A stretch of DNA of 64,000 nt from CAVSRC01 sp963782045 (GTDB taxonomy: Bacteria; Pseudomonadota; Alphaproteobacteria; Rhizobiales; Kaistiaceae). This document shows positions 9,277 through 18,975 of the stretch, piece after piece. Made by a program: the position numbers and the translations under genes. How positions within the stretch are numbered: the first letter of the stretch is position 1; each line of letters starts with the position of its first letter. The notes beneath the pieces were generated by a model. That model made no database searches. It saw nothing but the letters and a program-made list of their open reading frames with translations, and had not been told where the DNA came from. The stretch covers positions 1 to 64,000 of the forward strand of contig CAWAIR010000005.1 of the NCBI GenBank assembly GCA_963782045.1, read 5' to 3'.

Positions 9277-9915
9277 TCAGGCGTAGGGCGTACCGGCCAT
9301 GGCAGCTTTCAGGCCAATGGTTCCCTGATCGATAACTGCGAGGAAGGCGGCGTTCGCTTCCTCTGCATCTTGCCTCTGTCGAAAAGCCCGGTGAGCCTGG
9401 AGGAAGGCAACGGTCCATGTCGCCAACAGGAGATTGGCCGCGAGATGGGCGGCGGGATCGGAAGAGTCGCGCCCTGCGCATTCGGATAATGCCACTGTCA
9501 CGACCTGCGCAAGCTCGTCACGGATCGCCCGCGCCCGCGCCTTGAGGGTTTCGCTGGCCTCGACCGTCCTTATGAAGCCTTCGCTCTGAGCAGAAAAATC
9601 GACGTAAGGGCTCTGTTCCGCAACCAGCCGATGGGCGAGCAGACGTAGCGTCTCGATCGGAGCGACTTTGGCGTCGCGCTGCCGCAACGCTTCGCGCAGG
9701 ACCTCGCGGCCCTCGTCGTCCCGATCAAAGAACATATCCTCCTTGCGGGGGAAATAGTTGAACACCGTCTTCCGTCCGACATCGGCGGCGGTCGCGATCT
9801 CGTCCACCGTCACATGATCGAATCCCCGCTCGGCGAAGAGGCGCGTGGCGACATTGGAAATGCCTTCGCGCGTGGCGAGGCGCTTACGGGATCGGCGATC
9901 GGATGGAATCAACAT
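9277..9915 (-). CDS. TetR-family transcriptional regulator
   Basis: The 212-residue protein has a typical N-terminal TetR helix-turn-helix: NVATRLFAERGFDHVTVDEIATAADVGRKTVFNYFPRKEDM, with the conserved Phe-Tyr/Asn-Tyr-Phe and Lys positions. The C-terminal ligand domain is all-alpha and unrelated to anything I recognise. It is divergent from the FGE-like gene at 10015, with a 99-base spacer holding an inverted repeat (9932-9973) that could be its operator. By the usual TetR logic it would repress itself and that gene. Confidence 0.9.
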   Translation of the reverse strand: MLIPSDRRSRKRLATREGISNVATRLFAERGFDHVTVDEIATAADVGRKTVFNYFPRKEDMFFDRDDEGREVLREALRQRDAKVAPIETLRLLAHRLVAEQSPYVDFSAQSEGFIRTVEASETLKARARAIRDELAQVVTVALSECAGRDSSDPAAHLAANLLLATWTVAFLQAHRAFRQRQDAEEANAAFLAVIDQGTIGLKAAMAGTPYA

Positions 9916-9931
9916 GCAGGTCCTCTTGGCA

Positions 9932-9973
9932 AATTATTACATCGAGTATATAGAGATACCCAGTGTAATTATT
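9932..9973. promoter_or_regulatory. Inverted repeat, candidate TetR operator
   Basis: AATTATTACA (9932-9941) and TGTAATTATT (9964-9973) form a 10-base inverted repeat with one mismatch, and a nested pair GTAT (9946-9949)/ATAC (9956-9959) lies inside. The stretch is AT-rich in a GC-rich neighbourhood and lies midway between the divergent TetR and FGE-like genes. Operator function is inferred from position and symmetry. Confidence 0.5.
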
Positions 9974-10014
9974 CGTCGTGGCCGTTGTGACCGCGCCGAT
10001 TGGAGGAAGTCGCG

Positions 10015-10926
10015 ATGGCGAACTTGGAACCGTTCTCACTGAAGCTGCCCGAGGGGCTCCGGCTCGCGGGCCGAGACGTGCCGGCGGCGGACGGAAGGCA
10101 GGTGCCACTCTACCTGTTCCGGTTGCCGGAGGGCTCGGACATGGAGATGGTCGCGGTGCCGGCGGGCGAATTTATCATGGGGACGGACAACTCGGACGCA
10201 CCCGACTGGGAGAAGCCGAACCACACCCACCCCATGGAGCACGCCTATTGGATCGGTCGCAACGACGTGACGCGCGGGCAATTCAAAGCGCTTTGCACCG
10301 CGACAGGCAGAGCCGAGCCGGAGAAGGCCTACTTCGACGACGAACTGGGTGGGGACAAGGATCGTCATCCGGTGATCATGGTCTCGTGGGATGACGCTAA
10401 GGCCTACTGCGCATGGGCAGGGCTTGTGTTGCCGAGCGAAGCCGAATGGGAGAAGGCGGCGCGAGACACCGATGGTCGGAAGTATCCGTGGGGGAACGCC
10501 TGGGATCCCGGGAAGGCGAACTTCCTTGATGCATCATGTCCTGGGGACAAAATCATGATGGGCAATGGGAAGACGCTGGACGAGCACATGTCGGCCTTTG
10601 GCGGTCGCGACTTGGACCATAATGACGGATTCCCTTACACCTCACCCGTGGGGAGCTTCCCGACGGGGGTATCGCCCTACGGCGCGCTCGACATGGCGGG
10701 GAACGTCTTCAATTGGTGCGAGGACTGGTGGGATGAGGCGGGCTTCCCGCGTACCACCCAGGGCGACTTCTCCCCTCCCCAGAGCGGCTCGTGGCGGGTC
10801 GACCGTGGCAGCAGTTGGGGCAACCCCGGGCGCCTCGCCTGTCGGACCACCATGCGATACGGATACGCGCCATCCGACCGTAACGAGCACCTCGGCTTTC
10901 GCGGTCTCCTGAGGTTTGTCCGCTAG
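10015..10926 (+). CDS. Formylglycine-generating-enzyme-like (SUMF1) protein lacking the canonical Cys pair
   Basis: The 303-residue protein is a single FGE-sulfatase fold: VPAGEFIMGTDN, PMEHAYWIGRNDVTRGQF, HPVIMVSWDDAKAYCAWAG, LPSEAEWEKAARDTDGRKYPWGN, LDMAGNVFNWCEDWW and a final LGFRGLLRF. In true FGEs the segment after RGGS(W/F) holds Cys at +2 and +7 relative to the aromatic residue and these bind copper; here the same place reads RGSSWGNPGRLACRTTMR, with Asn instead of the first Cys. It therefore may not make formylglycine and could be a related fold such as EgtB or PvdO type. The ATG at 10015 follows GGAGGAAG; a TTG at 10000 is also possible. It is divergent from a TetR regulator, and I see no sulfatase nearby. 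Confidence 0.8.
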   Translation: MANLEPFSLKLPEGLRLAGRDVPAADGRQVPLYLFRLPEGSDMEMVAVPAGEFIMGTDNSDAPDWEKPNHTHPMEHAYWIGRNDVTRGQFKALCTATGRAEPEKAYFDDELGGDKDRHPVIMVSWDDAKAYCAWAGLVLPSEAEWEKAARDTDGRKYPWGNAWDPGKANFLDASCPGDKIMMGNGKTLDEHMSAFGGRDLDHNDGFPYTSPVGSFPTGVSPYGALDMAGNVFNWCEDWWDEAGFPRTTQGDFSPPQSGSWRVDRGSSWGNPGRLACRTTMRYGYAPSDRNEHLGFRGLLRFVR

Positions 10927-11048
10927 TACCTGGACCCTTGCGCCCGACGCTGCCTGCGGGTGCTGAGTGCAACACTCTTGGGGAATGGCAAATCCGGGGG
11001 CCGCTGAGAGAAAGGCGTCGCCCGACGTCCTCGTCTTGTCGACCGGCC

Positions 11049-12854
<1,806 letters not shown>

Positions 12855-12992
12855 GGGGCCGGCTCTTAGCAGGAAGGGAGAGGCGCCGGAAGCCGGGAGT
12901 CCGGTCCGATCGCCGGCAGGTCGGCCGGCGGCGCTTGTCATCCAATATGGGGCGGGATATTCGCCATGCGACCAAGTTCCGCAGGCCTATCC

Positions 12993-13487
12993 ATGACCAC
13001 GATCATCCGCCCGGCCGCCGAAGCCGACCTGCCAGCCATCCTGGCGATCTACAACGACGCCGTCGCCCGGACGACTGCGATCTGGAACGACCAACCGGCG
13101 GACCTCGCCAACCGCCGGGCGTGGTTCTACGCCCGCTCCACCCAGGGCTACCCGATCCTGGTCGCGGTCGAGGAGGCGCAAGTCGTCGGCTACGGTTCCT
13201 TCGGCGACTTCCGGCCGTTCGAGGGCTACCGCTTCACGGTCGAGCATTCGGTCTACGTCGCCGAGGGCGTGCGCCGCCGCGGCATTGCCTCGGCGCTGCT
13301 CGCGGCGCTGGAGGAGCGGGCGCGCGATCTCGGCAAGCATGTCATGGTCGCCGGCATCGCGTCCGACAACCAGGCCTCGATCCGCCTGCACGAGCGCCTG
13401 GGCTTCGTCGAAACCGGGCGCATGCCCGAGGTCGGCTTCAAGTTCGGCCGCTGGCTCGATCTGGTGCTGATGCAGAAGACGCTTTGA
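12993..13487 (+). CDS. GNAT N-acetyltransferase, phosphinothricin-acetyltransferase-like
   Basis: The 164-residue protein matches the Pat/Bar/YncA-type GNAT subgroup: IRPAAEADLPAILAIYNDAV at the start, TQGYPILVAVEE, VEHSVYVAEGVRRRGIASALLAAL with the acetyl-CoA pyrophosphate loop (RRRGIA), and ASDNQASIRLHERLGFVETGRMPEVGFKFGRWLDL. Members acetylate small amines such as methionine sulfone, sulfoximine or phosphinothricin; the natural substrate here is unknown. ATG 12993 begins the family-like N-terminus, though an upstream ATG at 12966 is in frame. It converges with fabI only six bases away. Confidence 0.85.
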   Translation: MTTIIRPAAEADLPAILAIYNDAVARTTAIWNDQPADLANRRAWFYARSTQGYPILVAVEEAQVVGYGSFGDFRPFEGYRFTVEHSVYVAEGVRRRGIASALLAALEERARDLGKHVMVAGIASDNQASIRLHERLGFVETGRMPEVGFKFGRWLDLVLMQKTL

Positions 13488-13493
13488 GCGCGC

Positions 13494-14357
13494 CTATTCG
13501 GCCGCTTCGGTGGCGGTTTCCTCGCCGTTCTCGCCGGTATCGGCCGCCTTCAGCGCGTCGAGCCGCGGCATGGCGGTGATGTTGTAGCCGGCGTCGACGA
13601 AATGCACCTCGCCGGTCACCGCCGAGCCGAGGTCGGAGAGGAGATAGACGGCGGTGTTGCCGATTTCTTCGATGGCGACGCTGCGGCGGAGCGGCGCGTT
13701 GTTCTTCTGGTGGGTGAACATGATGCGCGCGTCGGTGATGCCGGCGCCGGCGAGCGTGCGCACCGGACCGGCCGAGATGGCGTTGACGCGGATGGCGCGC
13801 GGCCCGAAATCGACGGCGAGATAGCGCACGCTGGCTTCCAGTGCCGCCTTGGCGACGCCCATCACGTTGTAATTGGGCATCACCCGGGTCGAGCCGCCGA
13901 AGGTCAGCGTCACCATGGCGCCGCCGTCGGTCATCATCGCCGCCGCCCGCCGCGCCACCTCGGTAAAGGAGAAGCACGACACCAGCATGGTGTTGATGAA
14001 GTTGGTGCGGCTGGTGTCGGCGTAGCGGCCGCGCAGCTCCTGCTTGTCGGAGAAGGCGACGGCATGGACCACGAAGTCGATGCTCGGCCAGCGCTTGGCG
14101 AGCGCCGCGAAGGTCGAATCGAGCGAGTTCGGCTCGTCCGCGTCCGGCGCCAGGCCGACGTCGCAGGGCAACACGAAATCGGAGCCGAGCGACTTGGCCA
14201 GCGGCAGCACGCGCTTGCCCAGCGCCGGCGTCTGGTAGGTGAAGGCGAGCTCGGCACCGTGCTCGGCCAGCCGCTTGGCGATGCCCCAGGCGATGGAATG
14301 GTTGTTGGCGACGCCCATCACCAGGCCGCGCTTGCCGCTCATCATGCCGGTCGCCAT
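13494..14357 (-). CDS. fabI: Enoyl-[acyl-carrier-protein] reductase (NADH)
   Basis: FabI performs the last reduction of each fatty-acid elongation cycle. The 287-residue protein has the FabI-type cofactor start GKRGLVMGVANNHSIAWGIAK, AFTYQTPALGKRV, and the active-site YNVMGVAKAALE (Tyr-x6-Lys spacing). It ends in a short acidic tail. The gene is the last of the fabA-fabB-fabI run on the minus strand; 29 bases separate it from fabB. FabI is the target of triclosan and isoniazid-like inhibitors in other bacteria. Confidence 0.95.
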   Translation of the reverse strand: MATGMMSGKRGLVMGVANNHSIAWGIAKRLAEHGAELAFTYQTPALGKRVLPLAKSLGSDFVLPCDVGLAPDADEPNSLDSTFAALAKRWPSIDFVVHAVAFSDKQELRGRYADTSRTNFINTMLVSCFSFTEVARRAAAMMTDGGAMVTLTFGGSTRVMPNYNVMGVAKAALEASVRYLAVDFGPRAIRVNAISAGPVRTLAGAGITDARIMFTHQKNNAPLRRSVAIEEIGNTAVYLLSDLGSAVTGEVHFVDAGYNITAMPRLDALKAADTGENGEETATEAAE

Positions 14358-14386
14358 CAGCTTCCCCCCTCTGGTTCCGGCTACCG

Positions 14387-15610
14387 TCAGCCGTTGTAGC
14401 GCTGCAGAACGAGCGTGGCGTTGGTGCCGCCGAAGCCGAACGAATTGGACAGCACCGTGTTGATCTCGACGTTGTCCATGCGCTTGCGCACGATCGGCAT
14501 GTCGGCGAATTCCGGATCGATCTCGTCGATGTGGGCCAATTCGCTGATGAAGCCGTTCTTCATCATCAGCAGCGAATAGATCGCCTCGTGCACGCCGGTG
14601 GCGCCCAGCGAATGGCCGGTGAGGGATTTGGTCGCCGAGATCGGCGGGCAGTTGTCGGCGCCGCCGAAGACCTCGCGGATCGCCTTGATCTCGGGGCCGT
14701 CGCCGGCCGGCGTCGAGGTGGCGTGAGGGTTGATGTAGTCGACCTTGTCGGCCACCGTCGACAGCGCCAGCTTCATGCAGCGCACGGCGCCCTCGCCGGA
14801 GGGCTGCACCATGTCGTAGCCGTCCGAGGTGGCGCCGTAGCCGGTGACCTCGCCGTAGATGCGCGCGCCGCGCGCCTTGGCGTGTTCCAGCTCCTCCAGC
14901 ACCAGCACCCCGGCGCCGCCGGAGATGACGAAGCCGTCGCGGTTCTTGTCGTAGGGGCGCGAGGCGATCTCCGGGGTGTCGTTGTAGTGGTGCGACAGCG
15001 CCCCCATGGCGTCGAACATCACCGACATGGTCCAGTCGAGGTCCTCGCAGCCGCCGGCGAAGACGATGTCCTGCTTGCCCATCTGGATGAGCTCGGCGCC
15101 GTTGCCGATGCAGTGCGACGAGGTCGAGCAGGCCGATGAGATCGAGTAGCTGAGTCCCTTGATCTTGAACCAGGTGGACAGCGTCGCCGAAGCGGTCGAC
15201 GACATCGCCTTGGGTACCGCGAAGGGGCCGACCCGTTTCGGCCCCTTGTTGCGGGTGATGTCGGCGGCCTCCACGATCGTCCGCGTCGAGGGTCCGCCCG
15301 AGCCCATCACCATGCCCGTGCGCTCATGCGACACTTCGTCCGGGGTGAGGCCGGAATCGAGGATCGCCTGGTCCATGGCGACGTGATTCCAGGCGGTGCC
15401 GCGCCCATGGAAGCGCATGGCCCGGCGGTCGAGCATCTCGGCCGGATCGAGGCTCGGCGCCCCGTGCACGTGACAGCGGAAGCCGAGATCGGCGTATTCC
15501 TGGACGTGCGAGATGCCCGATTTTGCCTCGCGCAGGCTGGCAACGACCTCCTGGGTCGAGTTCCCGATCGGGGAGACAATGCCCATGCCCGTGACGACGA
15601 CACGTTTCAT
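14387..15610 (-). CDS. fabB: 3-oxoacyl-[acyl-carrier-protein] synthase I
   Basis: FabB condenses malonyl-ACP with acyl-ACP and is needed for unsaturated fatty acids. The 407-residue protein shows the Cys-His-His triad: SSACSTSSHCIGNG, NPHATSTPAGD and SLTGHSLGATG, plus the C-terminal NSFGFGGTNATLVL. It starts at ATG 15608-15610 (MKRVVVTGMGIVSPIG). fabA lies 83 bases upstream in the same direction, matching the conserved fabAB pairing. Confidence 0.95.
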   Translation of the reverse strand: MKRVVVTGMGIVSPIGNSTQEVVASLREAKSGISHVQEYADLGFRCHVHGAPSLDPAEMLDRRAMRFHGRGTAWNHVAMDQAILDSGLTPDEVSHERTGMVMGSGGPSTRTIVEAADITRNKGPKRVGPFAVPKAMSSTASATLSTWFKIKGLSYSISSACSTSSHCIGNGAELIQMGKQDIVFAGGCEDLDWTMSVMFDAMGALSHHYNDTPEIASRPYDKNRDGFVISGGAGVLVLEELEHAKARGARIYGEVTGYGATSDGYDMVQPSGEGAVRCMKLALSTVADKVDYINPHATSTPAGDGPEIKAIREVFGGADNCPPISATKSLTGHSLGATGVHEAIYSLLMMKNGFISELAHIDEIDPEFADMPIVRKRMDNVEINTVLSNSFGFGGTNATLVLQRYNG

Positions 15611-15693
15611 TTCGGCTTACCTCGTTGCATTCGCCGCTGGCCGGTGCACCCCCTTTGGCTGCCGCCCGCCGCTGGCGCTGGTTGTCCGCGCCT

Positions 15694-16245
15694 TCAGCCG
15701 GCCGCCTGCTGCGCCTCGCTCTGGAAGAGGCCGACCTTGAGATCCTTGGCATGGTAGATCAGGCTGCCGTCGACCTTCAGCCAGCCGTCGGCGACGCCCA
15801 GCACCAGCTTGGAGCGCAGCACGCGCTTGACCTCGATGCCGTACTCCACGAGGCGGGCGGTCGGCAGCACCATGCCCGAGAACTTCAATTCGCCGAGCGA
15901 CAGCGCCCGGCCCCGGCCCGGCTGGCCGAGCCAGCCGAGGAAGAAGCCCAGCATCTGCCACAGCGCGTCGAGGCCGAGGCAGCCGGGCATGACGGGGTCG
16001 CCCTTGAAGTGGCATCCGAAGAACCAGAGGTCGGGCTTCACGTCCAGTTCGGCGCGCACCTGGCCCTTGCCGTGCTCGCCGCCGTGGTCGCTGATCGCGG
16101 TGATACGGTCGAACATGAGCATTGGGGGGAGGGGCAATTGGGCATTGCCCGGCCCGAAAAGCTCGCCGCGGCCGCACGCGAGCAGATCCTCGTAGTCGAA
16201 ACTCGACGGGCGGTCCTCGGTAGTCGCAGGCATGGCTGACGTCAT
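15694..16245 (-). CDS. fabA: 3-hydroxydecanoyl-ACP dehydratase/isomerase
   Basis: FabA dehydrates 3-hydroxydecanoyl-ACP and isomerises the product, the branch point to unsaturated fatty acids. The 183-residue protein has the hot-dog fold signature with catalytic His and Asp in FFGCHFKGDPVMPGCLGLDALWQ, and GELKFSGMVLP. I start at ATG 16243-16245 (MTSAMPATTEDRPSSFDY); an ATG at 16231-16233 is an alternative. It is the first gene of the fab group and divergent from irr, an arrangement I know from Hyphomicrobiales. Confidence 0.95.
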   Translation of the reverse strand: MTSAMPATTEDRPSSFDYEDLLACGRGELFGPGNAQLPLPPMLMFDRITAISDHGGEHGKGQVRAELDVKPDLWFFGCHFKGDPVMPGCLGLDALWQMLGFFLGWLGQPGRGRALSLGELKFSGMVLPTARLVEYGIEVKRVLRSKLVLGVADGWLKVDGSLIYHAKDLKVGLFQSEAQQAAG

Positions 16246-16340
16246 GGCTTTTCCGTCTTCTGGTGACCGCATTTGCTCCGGTCGCTGGGCCGCGCCGGAA
16301 CGTGAATGCTGTCTTAACATAGCACCGCCACCATCGCTAC

Positions 16341-16362
16341 AAAGCCCCCCAAAGGGGGCTTT
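16341..16362. promoter_or_regulatory. Strong hairpin in the fabA-irr intergenic region
   Basis: AAAGCCCCC (16341-16349) and GGGGGCTTT (16354-16362) form a perfect 9-base stem around a 4-base loop. It has terminator-like shape on both strands but lies upstream of both divergent genes, about 96 bases from fabA and 114 from irr. It may limit read-through between the two promoters or affect one leader; this is inference. Confidence 0.5.
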
Positions 16363-16416
16363 CCGGCTGGCCGCCGGGGTGCGGCGGAATGGCCGCGTTG
16401 CGGCCGTTCCTGCAAC

Positions 16417-16431
16417 GACTTATATTAAGTC
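16417..16431. promoter_or_regulatory. Perfect palindrome upstream of irr, candidate Fur/Irr-type site
   Basis: GACTTA-TAT-TAAGTC is a perfect 6-3-6 inverted repeat in an AT-rich patch about 45 bases before the irr start. Its place fits an operator or core promoter. Autoregulation by Irr, or control by another Fur-family protein, is a reasonable guess; the sequence is not an exact match to any consensus I remember. Confidence 0.5.
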
Positions 16432-16475
16432 CAAATGCGCATCCAGCTGGGAATCGGCAAGAGCCGAAAGGAAAA

Positions 16476-16928
16476 ATGATCACCCACGAGCACACGCATG
16501 TCGAGCACGAGGAAACGGTGATGAGCCGTCCGCGCATTCGTGCCATGTTGCGACAAGCCGGTCTCCGCCCCACGCGGCAGCGGCTGGCCCTGGCCGAGCT
16601 GCTTTACGGCCATGGACACCGCCATCTGTCGGCCGAAACCCTGCAGCAGGAAGCCCTGCTCGCCCGCGTTCCGGTGTCGCTGGCGACCATCTACAACACC
16701 CTCCATCAGTTCACCGGCGCCGGGCTGCTGCGCGAGGTGGCCGTCGACGGGTCGCGGACCTATTTCGACACCAACGTCTCCGAGCACCATCACTTCTTCA
16801 TCGAGGATGATAACGAGGTGATCGACATTCCGCCCGGATCGATCGGTGTCGGTCGGCTGCCGGAGCCCCCGCCGGGCTTCGCCATCAGCCAGGTGGACGT
16901 TGTGGTGCGGCTGCGCCGCACGGCCTGA
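16476..16928 (+). CDS. irr: Iron response regulator Irr (Fur family)
   Basis: Irr represses or activates iron and heme genes in alphaproteobacteria when iron is low. The 150-residue protein has the Fur-type winged helix (LRQAGLRPTRQRLALAELLYG; VSLATIYNTLHQFTGAGLLREV) and the HHH motif in SEHHHFFIEDD, which takes part in heme/metal sensing. It contains no cysteine at all, so it lacks the Gly-Cys-Pro heme regulatory motif of Bradyrhizobium Irr and resembles the motif-free type of Rhizobium. I chose ATG 16476 (MITHEHTH) after AAAGGAAA rather than the longer frame from 16389. A hairpin follows the stop. Confidence 0.92.
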   Translation: MITHEHTHVEHEETVMSRPRIRAMLRQAGLRPTRQRLALAELLYGHGHRHLSAETLQQEALLARVPVSLATIYNTLHQFTGAGLLREVAVDGSRTYFDTNVSEHHHFFIEDDNEVIDIPPGSIGVGRLPEPPPGFAISQVDVVVRLRRTA

Positions 16929-16971
16929 TTTCGGGCGACCGCTCCCGCCGGACCCGTCAGATGGTCCGGCG

Positions 16972-16997
16972 ACGGGGCTGTTGACAACGGCCCCGTT
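16972..16997 (+). terminator. Probable terminator of irr
   Basis: ACGGGGC (16972-16978) pairs with GCCCCGT (16990-16996), and the loop contains a small inner stem GTT/CAAC. It lies 44 bases after the irr stop. The T run after it is short (TTCTC), so termination may be weak. Confidence 0.5.
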
Positions 16998-17716
16998 CTC
17001 AGATGCACTCGTGCTGCGGCGGACCGCCTAGGGTCCGTTATGTATTGGCGTATTGCGTTGCAGGGGTCGGCAGGGTCCGCCTCGGCCGTCGGGCCGGGAC
17101 GGCGGATTCGCCACCTGTTCGCCGCCCGGCTTAGCGCCGTCTTCAATCACGTCTTCGTCGTCGGTTCCTTCATTGCGGGGGTGCGCTTTTGTACCCCGGA
17201 GGGCGCCGTCGACGGCCCGGAACGCTTGTCACCGGTCAAACGGGGCAGGGCGTTTTTAGGGAGGGCAGGGGGATATTCGAGTCCTGCCATCTTGCCAATG
17301 CGTTTGCCGGAGCCGTCGTCGCGACGACGGCCGTGGGCGGCGTCCGGGTGAAAGGGGCCCGGCGCGCCGGGGTTGCGCGCCGGGCCTTTCCTTCCGTCCT
17401 GTCAGGATTGCGCGAGGCGCACCACTACCGCGTCGCGGAGCAGGTACCGGTAGGGTTGGCCTGGCGCCTCCGCGGTGTCCCGCTCCCAGTCGGCATCGAG
17501 CCCGCAGACCGAGTGGGTCGCGGTGAGCCCGTTCAGGCAATGAAGGGTTCTGCATCGGCAACCGTCTGCCACACCCAGCCACCGGCTTAGTCCGCCGCGC
17601 TGCCCTTCTTGACCGGGGCAGACGGGCCGGCAAGCGCCGCCTCGTAGCGGAAGGCCAGGCCAATGCAGCAGATCATCGGTCGATGTTAGCAGACCGCGGG
17701 CAGTTCGGCCCCTGGT
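16998..17716. other. Gene-poor, highly structured stretch; possible non-coding RNA
   Basis: No convincing protein gene is present; weak open frames (a 103-codon plus-strand frame and a 29-codon minus-strand frame at 17587-17676) have no ribosome site or recognisable motif. Symmetry is unusually dense: CGGACC/GGTCCG near 17020-17038, GGGGT/ACCCC near 17180-17196, a perfect 12-base palindrome at 17205-17216, a perfect 20-base palindrome at 17312-17331 and a terminator-like hairpin at 17356-17386. The last feature suggests a plus-strand transcript ends there. Confidence 0.4.
17356..17390 (+). terminator. Rho-independent terminator of an unidentified transcript
   Basis: GGCCCGGCGCGC (17356-17367) pairs perfectly with GCGCGCCGGGCC (17375-17386) around a 7-base loop, followed by TTTCCTT. 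With a 12-base GC stem this is the most convincing intrinsic terminator here, yet no gene precedes it within 400 bases except irr. Confidence 0.6.
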
Positions 17717-18289
17717 CTAGTCGATGTCCTCGTTGGGATAGACGCCCCACAGGTGGTCCTGCGTGATCCAGCCGTCGAAGCCCTTGCCGTCGACGCGGCA
17801 CCAGCCCTTGCGGCAGCGGTCGACGGTCGCCATGACGCCCGGTTCGAGATAGGCGGTGATCGCTGCCTCAGGAGTGGCGTCGGCATGAAGCGGTTGCGCC
17901 TCGCCCTTGGCCCAGGGGGTCACCACGGCGGTGCGCCTGCCCGACAGCAGGCTGTTGAACACCCAGCCGACCGAGCCGTCGGAATCGCGGATGCGCCGCC
18001 AGGTGTCGTATTCCTGGATGACCTCGATCGGCAGGCCGACGCGGGTGAACACCCAGGCGATCTTGTAGTCCTCGCCGGGGCCGACACGGACGTTGACCCG
18101 GCCCGCCTTGAGGCTGACGAAGCGCGGCACCTGGAGGCCGCTCTTGCCGACGTCGGCGGCATGCAGTGGCGAGGAATGGATGAATTCTCCGGCCGCGACC
18201 AGCATGGCTCCGACGCCGCACAGCACCATGAGACGGGAGAGAAATCGCCAGACCCGGGTCCCCGTTCGCCGGGGATTTCGTTTTTGCAT
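17717..18289 (-). CDS. Exported bacterial SH3-domain protein
   Basis: The 190-residue protein has a basic N-terminus and a hydrophobic segment (about residues 16-34) that acts as a signal or anchor, then two SH3b-like repeats: VNVRVGPGEDYKIAWVF...WRRIRDSDGSVGWVFNSLLSG and a second, TAYLEPGVMATVDRCRKGWCRVDGKGFDGWITQDHLWGVY. Proteins of this kind sit in the periplasm and are thought to bind cell-wall material; this one is common in rhizobia as 'SH3 domain-containing protein'. It starts at ATG 18287-18289 and is divergent from the lipoprotein gene. Confidence 0.85.
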   Translation of the reverse strand: MQKRNPRRTGTRVWRFLSRLMVLCGVGAMLVAAGEFIHSSPLHAADVGKSGLQVPRFVSLKAGRVNVRVGPGEDYKIAWVFTRVGLPIEVIQEYDTWRRIRDSDGSVGWVFNSLLSGRRTAVVTPWAKGEAQPLHADATPEAAITAYLEPGVMATVDRCRKGWCRVDGKGFDGWITQDHLWGVYPNEDID

Positions 18290-18450
18290 CTCGCTACCCC
18301 AAGCGCTGCACGTCTTGTCCAGGCAAACCTTGCCGCATCAGGGTTAAGGAGCTCTCAACGGCGGCTGAGGCAAGCACCATGATGGCGCTTGTGGACGCCA
18401 GGCGGATGTGTGACTAAACAGCCGACGGCAGCGGCAGGAAGGCGCCCTTG

Positions 18451-18975
18451 ATGACACGGCGGATGCGGACGGTTGTGAGGCTTGCCGCGCTTTGCGTGGC
18501 GGCGGCCCTGGTCGCCGCCTGCGCCCCCGTCGAGGCGCCGCGCCTCGGCAGCGGGCCGCCGGTGCTCTCCCCCAAGACGCTCAAGACCCTCAGCAAGCCC
18601 ACGCCGACTGCGGCGGTCATCACCTTCGCCCTCGAGCCGATCACCAACGCGCCCGGCGAGATGATCTATGCCTTCGAGGACGCGCTGAAGGCGGATGCGC
18701 CTACCCGCCAGTTGAAGATCGTCGATATCAACGACCCGACGGCCGACTACCGGCTCAAGGTCTACCTGTCTGCGGTCGGCGACTATAGTGGCAGTCAGAT
18801 GATCTACGTCGCCGACGTCTTCGATAACGCCGGCCAGCGGCTTCACCGGATATCGGGCCAGATCAAGACCGGCGGCAGCACCATTGACCCCTGGGCACCG
18901 ATCAGGGACACGGGCGTCCTGGCCCAGGCTGCCCAGGAGACCACCGACGCCCTCGGCAACTGGGTGCACAACTGA
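18451..18975 (+). CDS. Hypothetical lipoprotein
   Basis: The 174-residue protein starts at ATG 18451 after GCAGGAAGG. It has a lipoprotein signal peptide with lipobox LVAAC around residues 20-24, so it is probably anchored in an envelope membrane. The mature part has alternating strands (ITFALEPITNAPGEMIYAF, YRLKVYLSAVGDYSGSQMIYVADVFD) and resembles short envelope lipoproteins of unknown function in Hyphomicrobiales. I do not recognise a defined domain. Confidence 0.75.
   Translation: MTRRMRTVVRLAALCVAAALVAACAPVEAPRLGSGPPVLSPKTLKTLSKPTPTAAVITFALEPITNAPGEMIYAFEDALKADAPTRQLKIVDINDPTADYRLKVYLSAVGDYSGSQMIYVADVFDNAGQRLHRISGQIKTGGSTIDPWAPIRDTGVLAQAAQETTDALGNWVHN

Noticed and set aside
17270..17300. 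A TTCGAGTCC string resembling a tRNA T-arm
   Set aside because: No acceptor stem, anticodon arm or CCA context can be folded around it.
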